Positions 26,368 to 34,178 of a DNA stretch of 56,361 bases are shown here, in pieces. The stretch's first letter is position 1; every line of letters begins with the position of its first letter. Where the stretch lies: contig JAJFFG010000095.1 of NCBI GenBank assembly GCA_021776825.1, positions 1 through 56,361 of the forward strand, read 5' to 3'. Origin of the DNA: Planctomycetota bacterium. GTDB lineage: Bacteria; Planctomycetota; JAJSAM01; JAJVHW01. A program made the translations under genes and the position numbers. Under the pieces are notes generated by a model. The model did not search any database. It was given only the letters and a program-made list of their open reading frames with translations, and was not told the DNA's origin.

Positions 26368-26559
26368 GTGGGACAAGCATCGTGCAGCGACCCGACACAC
26401 GCCGATCTGCTTGCGGTCGTCGAGCACCTGGTCGCGGAGAATCGACGGCAGGCTGAGCAGATCGAGACTCAGGCGGCGCAGATTCGCACCCTGACCGAGA
26501 CCGTCGAAGCGCAGGCGCGGACGATCGCGTCGCAGGCCAAGCGGATCGCGGCTCTCGAC
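26368..26559 (+). pseudogene. Coiled-coil fragment resembling the N-terminus of an IS66-type transposase
   Basis: The frame encodes HADLLAVVEHLVAENRRQ and a run of heptads (AEQIETQAAQIRTLTETVEA), which is the style of the leucine-zipper region that opens IS66-family transposases. The frame then runs straight into the 24-bp hairpin and loses similarity: no SSKPPSSD-type motif, no DDE domain. It is either an IS66 relic or an unrelated short coiled coil. Confidence 0.4.
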
Positions 26560-26614
26560 TCCCTTTCCGCAGTAGCAGCCGGCGATATCTCCGGCTGCTA
26601 CTGCGGAAAGGGAG
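26559..26614. repeat. Perfect 24-bp inverted repeat with 8-bp loop
   Basis: Bases 26559-26582 and 26591-26614 are exact inverses; the loop is cgatatct. The arm includes ccgcagtagcagccgg. It ends 47 bp before the toxin-antitoxin candidate -10 box and directly abuts the IS66-like fragment. There is no T tract on either side, so it is not a typical intrinsic terminator. It could be a small transposable-element remnant, a cruciform or a protective hairpin. Confidence 0.9.
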
Positions 26615-26661
26615 GCTCGTCGGCTGCAGCGGCGTGCTGGGCCGCCCACGAGACGGCGTGG

Positions 26662-26667
26662 TACGCT
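26662..26667 (+). promoter_or_regulatory. Candidate -10 box (tacgct) for the toxin-antitoxin operon
   Basis: The hexamer ends 6 bases before the antitoxin ATG and no ribosome-binding site is visible, fitting a leaderless transcript. Confidence 0.35.
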
Positions 26668-26673
26668 CCAGGC

Positions 26674-26892
26674 ATGCCAAGCACGCTTGACGTTGCGATT
26701 GCCGAGATCGCCGCGCTCCCGCCAGAAGAGCAGGAGCGTGTCGCGAACTGGATTCTCGAGCTGCTTCGTGACGAGGCGGCATGGAATGAACGCTTCGGCG
26801 CCTCGCAGGACGCGCTCAGCCAGCTTGCGGCTGACGCACGAGCCGATCGCGACGCCGGAAACGCAGCCGAGATGGACTTCGAGCGTCGGTGA
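26674..26892 (+). CDS. Antitoxin of a ParE/RelE-type toxin-antitoxin pair
   Basis: A 72-residue acidic protein, largely helical (LPPEEQERVANWILELL, then SQDALSQLAADARADRDAG). This is the pattern of the small partner that precedes ParE/RelE-like toxins of the family below; it should bind and neutralise the toxin and repress its own promoter. The ATG at 26674 is the first start with family-like sequence; the frame upstream belongs to the hairpin and IS66-like fragment. Its TGA overlaps the toxin GTG (gtga), so the two are translationally coupled. The assignment rests on size, position and general similarity. Confidence 0.75.
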   Translation: MPSTLDVAIAEIAALPPEEQERVANWILELLRDEAAWNERFGASQDALSQLAADARADRDAGNAAEMDFERR

Positions 26893-27158
26893 ACTCGCGC
26901 GGGATCCCGCGCTTCTGGTCGGCTTACCACGAGCTGCCGGTGGATGTCCGCGACGCTGCACGTCGGACGTACGCTCGGTTTCGCGACGATCCGGGGCATC
27001 CGAGCCTGCGGTTCAAGCGGGTACACAGCCGCGAGCCCGTGTACTCGGTACGGATCGGTCTGGGCTATCGGGCTCTGGGACTGTTCGAGAACGATGAGGT
27101 CGTCTGGTTCTGGATCGGCAGCCAGGCCGACTACGACCGCCTCCTCCGGACGCTGTGA
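26889..27158 (+). CDS. ParE/RelE-superfamily toxin
   Basis: An 89-residue basic protein with the alpha-alpha-beta-beta-beta layout of the RelE/ParE superfamily: PRFWSAYHELPVDVRD and ARFRDDPGHPSLRFKRV, then strands VYSVRIGLGYRALGLF and DEVVWFWIGSQADYDRLL. The PSLRFKRV and SVRIGxGYRALG blocks are typical of chromosomal pairs annotated as ParE-like or RelE-like. Whether it cleaves mRNA or poisons gyrase cannot be told. It starts with GTG overlapping the antitoxin stop. No frameshift is seen, so the pair looks intact despite lying in decayed surroundings. Confidence 0.82.
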   Translation: MNSRGIPRFWSAYHELPVDVRDAARRTYARFRDDPGHPSLRFKRVHSREPVYSVRIGLGYRALGLFENDEVVWFWIGSQADYDRLLRTL

Positions 27159-27178
27159 CGGTCGGCCCAATGCAAGAC

Positions 27179-27198
27179 GGAACCCGGTTCGGTATCTC
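27179..27198. repeat. Dispersed palindromic repeat, copy C (right end only)
   Basis: ggaacccggttcggtatctc matches the right end of copies A and B. It lies between the toxin stop and the kinase stop, at the far edge of the island. Confidence 0.65.
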
Positions 27199-27215
27199 GG
27201 CGCGGCTCGACACAC

Positions 27216-28352
27216 CTACCGGAAGCGGCGGCGGCGGCGGCGGGCGCGGATCTGCGGCTCGCCCTTGAACGAGCCGTCGAGAATGCCCTCGAGGTCCGCC
27301 TGCAGCTCCGCCGGGTCCTGATAGCGATCGGCGCGATGCTTCTTCAGCAGGCGCTCGATGACCATCGCGACCGCCGGCGGCGCGCTCGGGCGCACGCGGC
27401 GAACCGGCACCGGCTCCTCGGTGAGGTGCTTCGTCATGATGACGGCCGGGCTCGGCGCCTGGAATGGCGGGCGGCCCGTGACGGCGTGGTAGTACGTCGC
27501 ACCGAGCGAGTAGAGATCGGACCGGATGTCGGTGTCGAGCTCGCCGCGCGCCTGCTCTGGCGAGATGTAGAGCGGCGTGCCGACGGCGCGCCCCTCGATC
27601 GTGTCACCGCCGTCGCCGTCGACCTGCTTGGCGAGGCCGAGATCGCACAGTTTCGCGGCGCCGGAGCGCTTCGTCAGGATGATGTTGCCCGGCTTGACGT
27701 CGCGGTGAACGAGACCGTGCGAGTGCGCGTGGTCGAGAGCGCGTGTGACCTGCACCACGATCTCGGTCGCCTTCATCGCATCGATCGGACCCTCGTCCTC
27801 GAGCACATCGAGCAGCGTGGGTCCTTCCACGAACTCCATCACGAAGTAGCGGAAGCCACGGGCCTCGCCAACGTCGATGCCGGAGACGACGTTGGGATGG
27901 TTCAGCTTCGCGATGGCGCGCGCCTCGCGCAGGAAGCGACGCAGGTAGCGGTCGTTCGTGGCCAGCCGCGGCGACAGGATCTTCACGGCGACCGTACGGT
28001 GCAGCGAGAGCTGCTGCGCGCGGAACACGGCCCCCATCGTGCCCTCGCCAAGCAGCGCCTCGAGCTCGTACCCGCCGATCAGGTTCGACGGCACGCGACT
28101 CCATCGCTTGCGCGCGTCGGCGGACGGTCCCTGCGGCGTCTCGGGAGCTGGAGAGGCCGCGCGCTGTGTGGACGGGCGCTGTGTGGACGGGCGCTGTGCG
28201 GACGGAAGCCGAGCAGTCGGAATCGGCGCGACCTCCGGCTCGCCACCGGGGCCCGGAGAGCGACGCGCGGACGTACCGGGAGCGGGAAGGGGAGCGGCCT
28301 CGACCTGCTCCTCTGTGGGGCGAATGTTCACCTTGCGTCGGCGGCGTCTCAC
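27216..28352 (-). CDS. Soluble Ser/Thr protein kinase in the phoH-ybeY operon
   Basis: 378 residues. A disordered N-terminus (about 1-90, Pro/Ser/Thr/Gln-rich with PSTQR repeats) precedes a Hanks-type kinase domain (about 93-355): glycine loop LLGEGTMGAVF, lysine in TVAVKIL, HRDVKPGN, YISPEQ. The magnesium motif reads DLG instead of DFG, a variation also found in active bacterial kinases. There is no membrane helix; the C-terminus is a run of arginines (GEPQIRARRRR and on). Its ATG overlaps the ybeY stop by 4 bp, tying it to PhoH and YbeY and hence perhaps to translation or rRNA quality control. Substrates are unknown. A 15-bp triplication lies in the N-terminal region. Confidence 0.93.
   Translation of the reverse strand: MRRRRRKVNIRPTEEQVEAAPLPAPGTSARRSPGPGGEPEVAPIPTARLPSAQRPSTQRPSTQRAASPAPETPQGPSADARKRWSRVPSNLIGGYELEALLGEGTMGAVFRAQQLSLHRTVAVKILSPRLATNDRYLRRFLREARAIAKLNHPNVVSGIDVGEARGFRYFVMEFVEGPTLLDVLEDEGPIDAMKATEIVVQVTRALDHAHSHGLVHRDVKPGNIILTKRSGAAKLCDLGLAKQVDGDGGDTIEGRAVGTPLYISPEQARGELDTDIRSDLYSLGATYYHAVTGRPPFQAPSPAVIMTKHLTEEPVPVRRVRPSAPPAVAMVIERLLKKHRADRYQDPAELQADLEGILDGSFKGEPQIRARRRRRRFR
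28161..28205. repeat. 15-bp tandem triplication in the kinase gene
   Basis: gcgctgtgtggacgg occurs at 28161-28175 and 28176-28190, and with one change at 28191-28205. It encodes the PSTQR/PSAQR pentads. The frame is kept. Confidence 0.92.
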
Positions 28353-28807
28353 TTCAGCTCGTCGATCCTGTTCTCGTAGCCCAGCTCCCCGAGGATCTCG
28401 AGGGTTCGTGCGTGCATCCTACGGGCCTCGTCTGGCTCGTGGTCGTCGTACCCGAGCAGGTGCAGCACGCCGTGGACGACGTACAGCACCAGCTCGGACG
28501 CGGCGTCCACGCCGAGGGCGTCGGCCTCGCGGCGGGCTGTGTCGGCGGAGACCACGATCTCGGCGTCGAAGCCCGGCAGCTCGGGCTGCGGCGGATCGCG
28601 CAGCGGAAACGCGAGCACGTCGGTCGCCGTGTCCGTCGCGTGGTACTCGCGATTGACGCGACGCATGGCGGCGTCGTCGACGACGGCGAGTGAGAGATTG
28701 CCCGGGTAGCCCGCGGCGACGAGCACCTGGTCGATCTGCGCGGCCAGCCGATCGGCAGGCAGCGGCAGCGTCTCCGGCTCCACCTCGACGGCGAGCGCCA
28801 CGGTCAA
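28349..28807 (-). CDS. ybeY: Endoribonuclease YbeY
   Basis: A 152-residue metal-dependent RNase that acts in 16S rRNA 3'-end maturation and ribosome quality control. The zinc-binding signature HGVLHLLGYDDH is intact, and TATDVLAFPL is the family block before it. The longest frame starts at TTG 28807, which overlaps the phoH TGA (ttga); GTG at 28801 is an alternative that removes two residues. It lies between phoH and the kinase with 4-bp overlaps on both sides. Confidence 0.95.
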   Translation of the reverse strand: MTVALAVEVEPETLPLPADRLAAQIDQVLVAAGYPGNLSLAVVDDAAMRRVNREYHATDTATDVLAFPLRDPPQPELPGFDAEIVVSADTARREADALGVDAASELVLYVVHGVLHLLGYDDHEPDEARRMHARTLEILGELGYENRIDELK

Positions 28808-29820
28808 GCGGGCGCCCCATTGCTGTCGCCCGAGTCGGCCGGCGCGTCCGGTCCCTCCGAGCTCTCGTACGCCTCGACGATGCGCTGGACCAGCGGGTGG
28901 CGCACGATGTCCTCGCGCCCGAGCTCGCAGAACGCGATGCCGCGGATGCCCGCGAGTCGCCGCCGCACGTCGAGGAGACCGCTCTCGCGTCCCTTCGGCA
29001 GGTCCGTCTGCGTGACGTCGCCGGTCACGATGATCTTCGAGCTACGCCCCATGCGCGTGAGGAACATCTTCATCTGCGCCGCGGTCGTGTTCTGTCCCTC
29101 GTCTAGGATGATGAACGAGTTGTCCAGCGTGCGGCCACGCATGTACGCGAGCGGCACGACCTCGATGACGTCGCGCTCCAAGTAGCGCTGCACCTCCTCG
29201 AACTCGAGGAAGTCGCCGAGCGCGTCGTAGAGCGGGCGGAGGTACGGGCTGACCTTGGCGGTCATGTCACCCGGCAAGAAGCCCAGGTGCTCCCCCGCCT
29301 CGACCGCCGGGCGCACCAGACACAGCTTGCGGAACTGCCCCCCGCGCATCATGCGGATCGCCATCGCCACGGCCAGGTACGTCTTGCCCGTGCCGGCCGG
29401 ACCGATGCTGAAGACGATGTCGTTGTGCTTGACCGCCTCGATGTACGCCGACTGGTTGGCCGACATCGGCTTGATCAGCGTGTCGTCGCGTGCGCGCAGG
29501 ATGCGGCCGTCGGCGTCCAAGTCGCCGCCACTCTCCGCCTCGCGCCGGTCTCGGCTCCGACGCAGCAGCCGCTCGATCTCGGACTCGCTCGGGGACTCAC
29601 CGCCGCGAATGCGCTCGAGGAGGTGCGAGAGAACGTTCAGGCCGTCCTCGACCGCGGCCCGATCGCCCTGCAGCGTGATCAACCGCTTCCGTGCATAGAC
29701 GCGAACGCCGAGCACCCGCCGCAGGAGGCGCAGGGTGCGATCCTCCGGCCCGAGGAGCGCGCGCTCCTCGTCCGTGTTCCGCAGCCGGAGGTTCTCGGAG
29801 AGTGTGGTGGCCTGTCTCAT
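28804..29820 (-). CDS. PhoH-like ATPase (YbeZ type)
   Basis: 338 residues. An N-terminal KH-like region (about 1-110, DRTLRLLRRVLGVRV) is followed by the PhoH ATPase domain with Walker A GPAGTGKT and Walker B FIILDEGQN (usually DEAQN). SANQSAYIEAV and VTGDVTQTDLP are also family blocks. PhoH/YbeZ works with YbeY on RNA, and the genes overlap here as in many bacteria. A 100-bp spacer separates it from cdsA upstream. Confidence 0.95.
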   Translation of the reverse strand: MRQATTLSENLRLRNTDEERALLGPEDRTLRLLRRVLGVRVYARKRLITLQGDRAAVEDGLNVLSHLLERIRGGESPSESEIERLLRRSRDRREAESGGDLDADGRILRARDDTLIKPMSANQSAYIEAVKHNDIVFSIGPAGTGKTYLAVAMAIRMMRGGQFRKLCLVRPAVEAGEHLGFLPGDMTAKVSPYLRPLYDALGDFLEFEEVQRYLERDVIEVVPLAYMRGRTLDNSFIILDEGQNTTAAQMKMFLTRMGRSSKIIVTGDVTQTDLPKGRESGLLDVRRRLAGIRGIAFCELGREDIVRHPLVQRIVEAYESSEGPDAPADSGDSNGAPA

Positions 29821-29920
29821 GACGTTCGGCGCGAAGGGTACCGGACCTCGCCGACCCGTCCGGGAATCCAGCAGGGTCGCCGTTTCAGGGGCGCAGGCCC
29901 GCTCAGGGGGACTGGCCGGC

Positions 29921-30805
29921 TCAGGGCATCCCCGCGCGCACGATCAGGAGCTCGGCCCAGAGATAGGCCGCGGGCGCGGCGAGCAGCACAGCGTCCAGGA
30001 CATCGAGAACCCCACCCATCTCGCCGAACGTCGAGGCCGAGTCCTTCACGCCGAGTGCGCGCTTGAGATAGGACTCCACGAGATCGCCGCCCTGGCCCGC
30101 AAGATCGGCCACGAGCCCGAATCCCGCCATGATCCGCGTGTCGACACCCACGAAGTCGGCGAGCAGGACGCTGACCGCGACGGCCGCCAGCGCGGACGCG
30201 AACGAGCCCTCCCATGTCTTCTTCGGTGACGCCCAGCAGAGGGCCTTCCGACCGAGGGTGCGGCCCACGAAGTACGCGGCGGTGTCACCCAACTTGACGG
30301 CGGCGACGAGGACCAGGCAGAGCGCCAGTCCACGGTCGAAGCCCCAGGCGACTACGCCGTCCACGAGGCGCATCTCGAGCACGAACGAACCGAGCAGCGC
30401 GACGTAGCCGAGCGGGAAGGCCGTCGCCGCAGCGCGCGCGATGTCACGCGGTTGTGGTCCCTCCGGGCCGGGACCGCGCAGGATGCCGAACCCCAACGGC
30501 GCCACCATCGCCAGGCCGATGCCCGCGATCAGAAGCTCGCGCGCCTCGCGCGGAGAGAGCCCGAGCGGTTCCGCGCCGGCACGAAGAACCAGGAGGCAGA
30601 ACGCGGCGCAGACGCCGAACCGGGAGTGGGCCGGCATCGACGCGCCGGCGAGCATCGCGTAGGTCTCGCCGAGCGCCACCGACACGAGCGCGGCGATCAG
30701 GATCGAGGTGGCCCACGGCGTGCCAGTCCAGTGATCGATCGCGCCGATACCGAGGACGCCGGCCGCGACCGCAAGTCCCGTGGCGACGCGTCGTGCACGG
30801 ATCAC
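29921..30805 (-). CDS. cdsA: Phosphatidate cytidylyltransferase
   Basis: This inner-membrane enzyme makes CDP-diacylglycerol from CTP and phosphatidate. The 294 residues form about seven membrane helices. The signature is visible: KLGDTAAYFVGR, SPKKTWEG, then GDLVESYLKRALGVKDS. The last block reads FGEMGGVLDVLDAVLL where the classical family has a PGHGGxLDRxD sequence, so it is a divergent but plausible member. It starts with GTG at 30805, overlapping the uppS stop by 4 bp, and forms part of purA-uppS-cdsA. Confidence 0.9.
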   Translation of the reverse strand: MIRARRVATGLAVAAGVLGIGAIDHWTGTPWATSILIAALVSVALGETYAMLAGASMPAHSRFGVCAAFCLLVLRAGAEPLGLSPREARELLIAGIGLAMVAPLGFGILRGPGPEGPQPRDIARAAATAFPLGYVALLGSFVLEMRLVDGVVAWGFDRGLALCLVLVAAVKLGDTAAYFVGRTLGRKALCWASPKKTWEGSFASALAAVAVSVLLADFVGVDTRIMAGFGLVADLAGQGGDLVESYLKRALGVKDSASTFGEMGGVLDVLDAVLLAAPAAYLWAELLIVRAGMP

Positions 30806-31563
30806 CCGGTCACCAACCCTCCGAAGCGCCGCTCTCGACCGGCGTACTCGCGGATCGCGGCGAACAGGTTCTCGCGGCGGAACTCGGGCCAGAGCACATC
30901 GGTCACGACAAGTTCGGCGTACGAGATCTGCCAGAGCAGGAAGTTCGAGATGCGCATCTCGCTGGCGGTCCGAATGACGAGGTCGACGTCGCGCATCGAC
31001 GGATCGTAGAGCGCCCCAGCGAGCGCGGCCTCGTCGATCGACGCCGGATCGAGGCGTCCGGCCACGGCCTCTTCGGCCAGATGTCGCGCGGCGTCGGCGA
31101 GCTCCGTGCGCCCGCCGTAGTTCAGCGCGAGCCGCAGCACCATGCCGTCGTTGTCCACCGACAGCCGCTCGCTCTCGCGGAGCTCGTTGCGGGTGGAGTC
31201 CGGCAGGTCGTCGATCCGACCGAGCGTGCGGAACTGAATGCCGTTGCGCTCGATCTCGGGACGCTCGTCGACGGCGAACCGACGGAGCAGGCGCATGAGG
31301 TACGTGACCTCGGCGCGCGGGCGCTTCCAGTTCTCGACGCTGAAGGCGTAGAGCGTCAGCTCCTTCACGCCGAGCTCGGCGGCGGCCCGCGCGGTGTCGC
31401 GCACGGAGTCGATGCCGGCCGTGTGTCCCTTGATGCGCTCCCAGCCGAGACGGCGGGCCCAGCGACCGTTGCCGTCCATGATGATCCCGATCGACGCAGG
31501 GATCTTCTCGACCGGGACGTCGGGCAGGTGGCGATCAGGGAACGGCGGCGGAGCCTTGGCCAA
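30802..31563 (-). CDS. uppS: Isoprenyl (undecaprenyl) diphosphate synthase
   Basis: This 253-residue cis-prenyltransferase makes undecaprenyl diphosphate, the lipid carrier for peptidoglycan and polysaccharide synthesis. Family blocks are intact: GIIMDGNGRWARR with the catalytic Asp, ELTLYAFSVENWKRP, NYGGRTEL, and VDLVIRTASEMRISNF leading to LLWQISYAELV. It starts 3 bp after the purA stop and overlaps cdsA. Its product would serve the WecA-like enzyme encoded at 53124. Confidence 0.96.
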   Translation of the reverse strand: MAKAPPPFPDRHLPDVPVEKIPASIGIIMDGNGRWARRLGWERIKGHTAGIDSVRDTARAAAELGVKELTLYAFSVENWKRPRAEVTYLMRLLRRFAVDERPEIERNGIQFRTLGRIDDLPDSTRNELRESERLSVDNDGMVLRLALNYGGRTELADAARHLAEEAVAGRLDPASIDEAALAGALYDPSMRDVDLVIRTASEMRISNFLLWQISYAELVVTDVLWPEFRRENLFAAIREYAGRERRFGGLVTG

Positions 31564-31566
31564 GAG

Positions 31567-32850
31567 CTACTCGCCCCGCAGGTCGACGATCTGTTCGCGG
31601 CTCGGTCCGACGGAGACCATCGAGATCGGCACGCCGATCTGCTGCTCGAGGAACGCGATGAAGCGCTGCGCGTTCTCGGGCAGATCGTCGCGGGTGCGTG
31701 CGCCGGTCACGTCCTCGGTGAAGCCGGGGAGCGACTCGTAGATCGGCTTCACCCGGTCGAGACCGGGGGAGGTCGCCGGAACGATATCCGTACGGCCCTC
31801 TGGCGTGTCGTACCCCACGCAGACGAGCAGCTCGTCGAAGCCGCTCAGGACGTCGAGTTTGACGATCACCATCTCGTCGATGCCGTTGCTCCGCACGCTG
31901 TAGCGCGCGAGCACGGCGTCGAACCAGCCGCAGCGCCGCGGGCGACCCGTGGTCGTGCCGAACTCGTGGCCGGCCTCGCGCAGCCGCTCGTCGACGGCCG
32001 CGTCGCCCTCGGTGGGGAACGGTCCCGTGCCGACGCGCGTCATGTACGCCTTCGCGACGCCGATCACGCGATCGAGCGCCCGCGGCGGGATGCCCGTGCC
32101 GCTCGGCACGCCGAGCGCACACGAGTTGGAGCCGGTCACGTACGGGTAGCTGCCGAGATCGACGTCGAGCAGCACGCCCTGGCCGCCCTCGAAGAGCACC
32201 TGCTTGCCCTCGTCGATCGCGTCGTGAAGCAGCGCAACGGCGTCGCGGACGTAGGGCTTCAGGCGCGTCGCGAACTCGAGGTACTCGGCGTGGATGGCGT
32301 CCGCGTCGAGCGGCTCCTGCCCGTAGACCTCGACGAGCAGGTGATTCTTCTCGGCGATGTTCTGGTCGATGCGCTCGCGCAGCCACTCGGCGTCGAACAG
32401 GTCGCCGACGCGGATGCCGCGGTAGCTGACCTTGTCGGCGTAGCACGGGCCGATGCCGCGACCGGTGGTGCCGTGGGCTCGGGCGCCTGCGGCCTGCTCG
32501 CGGGTCTGGTCGAGGCGCTTGTGCCAGGGCATCACCACGTGGGCGCGATCCGAGACGACCAGGTTGTCGCCGATCTCGTGACCTCGCGCTCGCAGCTCCT
32601 CGATCTCGCTGAAGAGCGTCGGGATGTCGAGCACGACGCCGTGTGCCATCACACAGGTCTTGCCGGGTCGGAGGATGCCGGACGGGATCAGGTGGAGCCG
32701 ATACGTCTCCCCCGCAAAGATCACCGTGTGGCCGGCGTTGCTGCCGCCCTGGTAGCGCACCACGAGGTCCGCGGTGTCGGCCAGGAGGTCGACGACGCGG
32801 CCCTTCCCCTCGTCACCCCATTGCGCACCGAGGACGCAGGTCGTCGGCAT
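31567..32850 (-). CDS. purA: Adenylosuccinate synthetase
   Basis: The first committed step from IMP to AMP: IMP, GTP and aspartate give adenylosuccinate. The 427-residue length is standard. Signature GAQWGDEGKG is at residues 8-17, with GGSNAGHTV and GTTGRGIGPCYADK following. An aagga ribosome-binding site precedes the ATG by about 8 bases, and a 14-bp triplicated repeat lies just upstream in the leader. It probably heads a purA-uppS-cdsA transcript. Confidence 0.97.
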   Translation of the reverse strand: MPTTCVLGAQWGDEGKGRVVDLLADTADLVVRYQGGSNAGHTVIFAGETYRLHLIPSGILRPGKTCVMAHGVVLDIPTLFSEIEELRARGHEIGDNLVVSDRAHVVMPWHKRLDQTREQAAGARAHGTTGRGIGPCYADKVSYRGIRVGDLFDAEWLRERIDQNIAEKNHLLVEVYGQEPLDADAIHAEYLEFATRLKPYVRDAVALLHDAIDEGKQVLFEGGQGVLLDVDLGSYPYVTGSNSCALGVPSGTGIPPRALDRVIGVAKAYMTRVGTGPFPTEGDAAVDERLREAGHEFGTTTGRPRRCGWFDAVLARYSVRSNGIDEMVIVKLDVLSGFDELLVCVGYDTPEGRTDIVPATSPGLDRVKPIYESLPGFTEDVTGARTRDDLPENAQRFIAFLEQQIGVPISMVSVGPSREQIVDLRGE

Positions 32851-32860
32851 GGAAGTGTCC

Positions 32861-32902
32861 TTTCCGAACTGGCCTTTCCGAGCGGGCCTTTCCGAACTGG
32901 CC
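32861..32902. repeat. 14-bp tandem triplication in the purA leader
   Basis: tttccgaactggcc occurs at 32861-32874 and 32889-32902, with tttccgagcgggcc between. On the minus strand it begins 10 bp before the purA ATG and includes the ribosome-binding site region. It is non-coding. Confidence 0.9.
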
Positions 32903-33018
32903 TCGCGCGGCGGGCCACTCGAGGCCGGACTGCCGAGACTGTTAGGCGACGCCGGTCACGAACGGCGTTCCCACCGGCATTGTCTCCAGCGGGGCGCGAG
33001 ACCGCCCAGGGTTTCCGG

Positions 33019-34164
33019 TCAGGTGCGGTGCCGCACCAGCTCTTCGCGGAAGCGGCGGAACAGATAGAGGCTGTCGTGCGGCCCGGGAGCAGCTTCCGGG
33101 TGGTACTGCACGCAGAAGATCGGGCGCTCGCGGTGCCGTAGGCCCTCGACCGTGCCGTCGTTCAAGTTGCGATGCGTCAGTTCGACGTCGCCGCGCTCGA
33201 ACAGAGCCTCGCCGACCGCGAAGCCGTGGTTCTGCGCCGTGATCTCGACCTTGCGCGTCGCGAGATCCATGACCGGGTGGTTGGCACCGTGGTGGCCGAA
33301 CGGCAGTTTGAAGGTCTTGCCGTCGAGGGCCTCGGCGATGATCTGGTGACCGAGGCAGATTCCGAGCAGCGGAGTGCCGTCTTCGATGACGCCGCGGGCC
33401 AGATCGTGGGCGTAGCCGAGCACCGCCGGATCGCCGGGGCCGTTCGAGAGGAACACCGCGTCGGGCCCGGACGCGAGGACCTCGGCGGAGGTCGTGCTGG
33501 CCGGCACCACGCGAACGCGAAACCCGAGCGCCGTCAGGTTGCGGAGGATGTTCCACTTGGCGCCGTAGTCGACGACCGTCAGGTCGAACACCGGTCCCTC
33601 GAACGCGCCGGGACTCGGCAAGAAGACCTTCTCCGAGACGCCCTCGGTCCAGACGCCTTCGCGGGCCCGCGTGACCTCCTGGACGAGATCGCGCCCCTCC
33701 ATCGTCGGCTGTGCCCGCGCACGGTCCACGAGCGTGTCGGCGTCGAGCTCGGTCGTGGAGACGACGCCGCGAAGGGCGCCCTGCTCGCGAATGCGCTTGG
33801 TGACGGCACGCGTGTCGACGCCCTCGATCCCGACGACGCCACTGCGCTCGAGGTACGAGTGCAGGTCCTCCGTGGAGCGGAAGTTCGACGGGATCGTCGA
33901 GAGCTCACGAATGACGAAGCCTTCGACCCAGGCACGATCGGACTCGGCATCCTCGACACTGATCCCGTAGTTGCCGATCAGGGGCGCCGTCATGGTGACG
34001 ATCTGCCCCTTGTAGCTCGGGTCCGTCAGGATCTCCTGGTAGCCGGTCAGCGAGGTGTTGAAGACCACCTCGCCACCCGAGTCGCCAGCGGCGCCGAAGC
34101 CCGTGCCGCGATAGACCGTGCCGTCCTCGAGGGCGAGCAGGGCCGGGGGGCGGGAGCGTGTCAT
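33019..34164 (-). CDS. carA: Carbamoyl-phosphate synthase small (glutaminase) subunit
   Basis: 381 residues. CarA hydrolyses glutamine and passes ammonia to CarB to make carbamoyl phosphate for pyrimidines and arginine. The N-terminal half carries GEVVFNTSLTGYQEILTDPS; the C-terminal class I glutaminase has the nucleophile in GICLGHQ and the histidine in YHPEAAPGPHDS. The frame is open far upstream, but the family begins at the ATG 34164. carB is not in the window. The gene ends the long run from 43189. A 15-bp repeat in four copies lies 15 bp upstream of the start. Confidence 0.96.
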   Translation of the reverse strand: MTRSRPPALLALEDGTVYRGTGFGAAGDSGGEVVFNTSLTGYQEILTDPSYKGQIVTMTAPLIGNYGISVEDAESDRAWVEGFVIRELSTIPSNFRSTEDLHSYLERSGVVGIEGVDTRAVTKRIREQGALRGVVSTTELDADTLVDRARAQPTMEGRDLVQEVTRAREGVWTEGVSEKVFLPSPGAFEGPVFDLTVVDYGAKWNILRNLTALGFRVRVVPASTTSAEVLASGPDAVFLSNGPGDPAVLGYAHDLARGVIEDGTPLLGICLGHQIIAEALDGKTFKLPFGHHGANHPVMDLATRKVEITAQNHGFAVGEALFERGDVELTHRNLNDGTVEGLRHRERPIFCVQYHPEAAPGPHDSLYLFRRFREELVRHRT

Positions 34165-34178
34165 CGGGACTCCGTGCG

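Noticed and set aside
26245..26494. Small plus-strand frame at 26240-26494 and overlapping minus-strand frames
   Set aside because: They cross the IS66-like fragment in other frames, lack ribosome-binding sites and show no family similarity; only the scraps noted under 25976-26367 have any coding character.
30454..33141. 895-codon plus-strand frame opposite cdsA, uppS and purA
   Set aside because: The minus-strand genes are universally conserved with intact motifs and overlapping starts and stops. The plus-strand frame has no motif.
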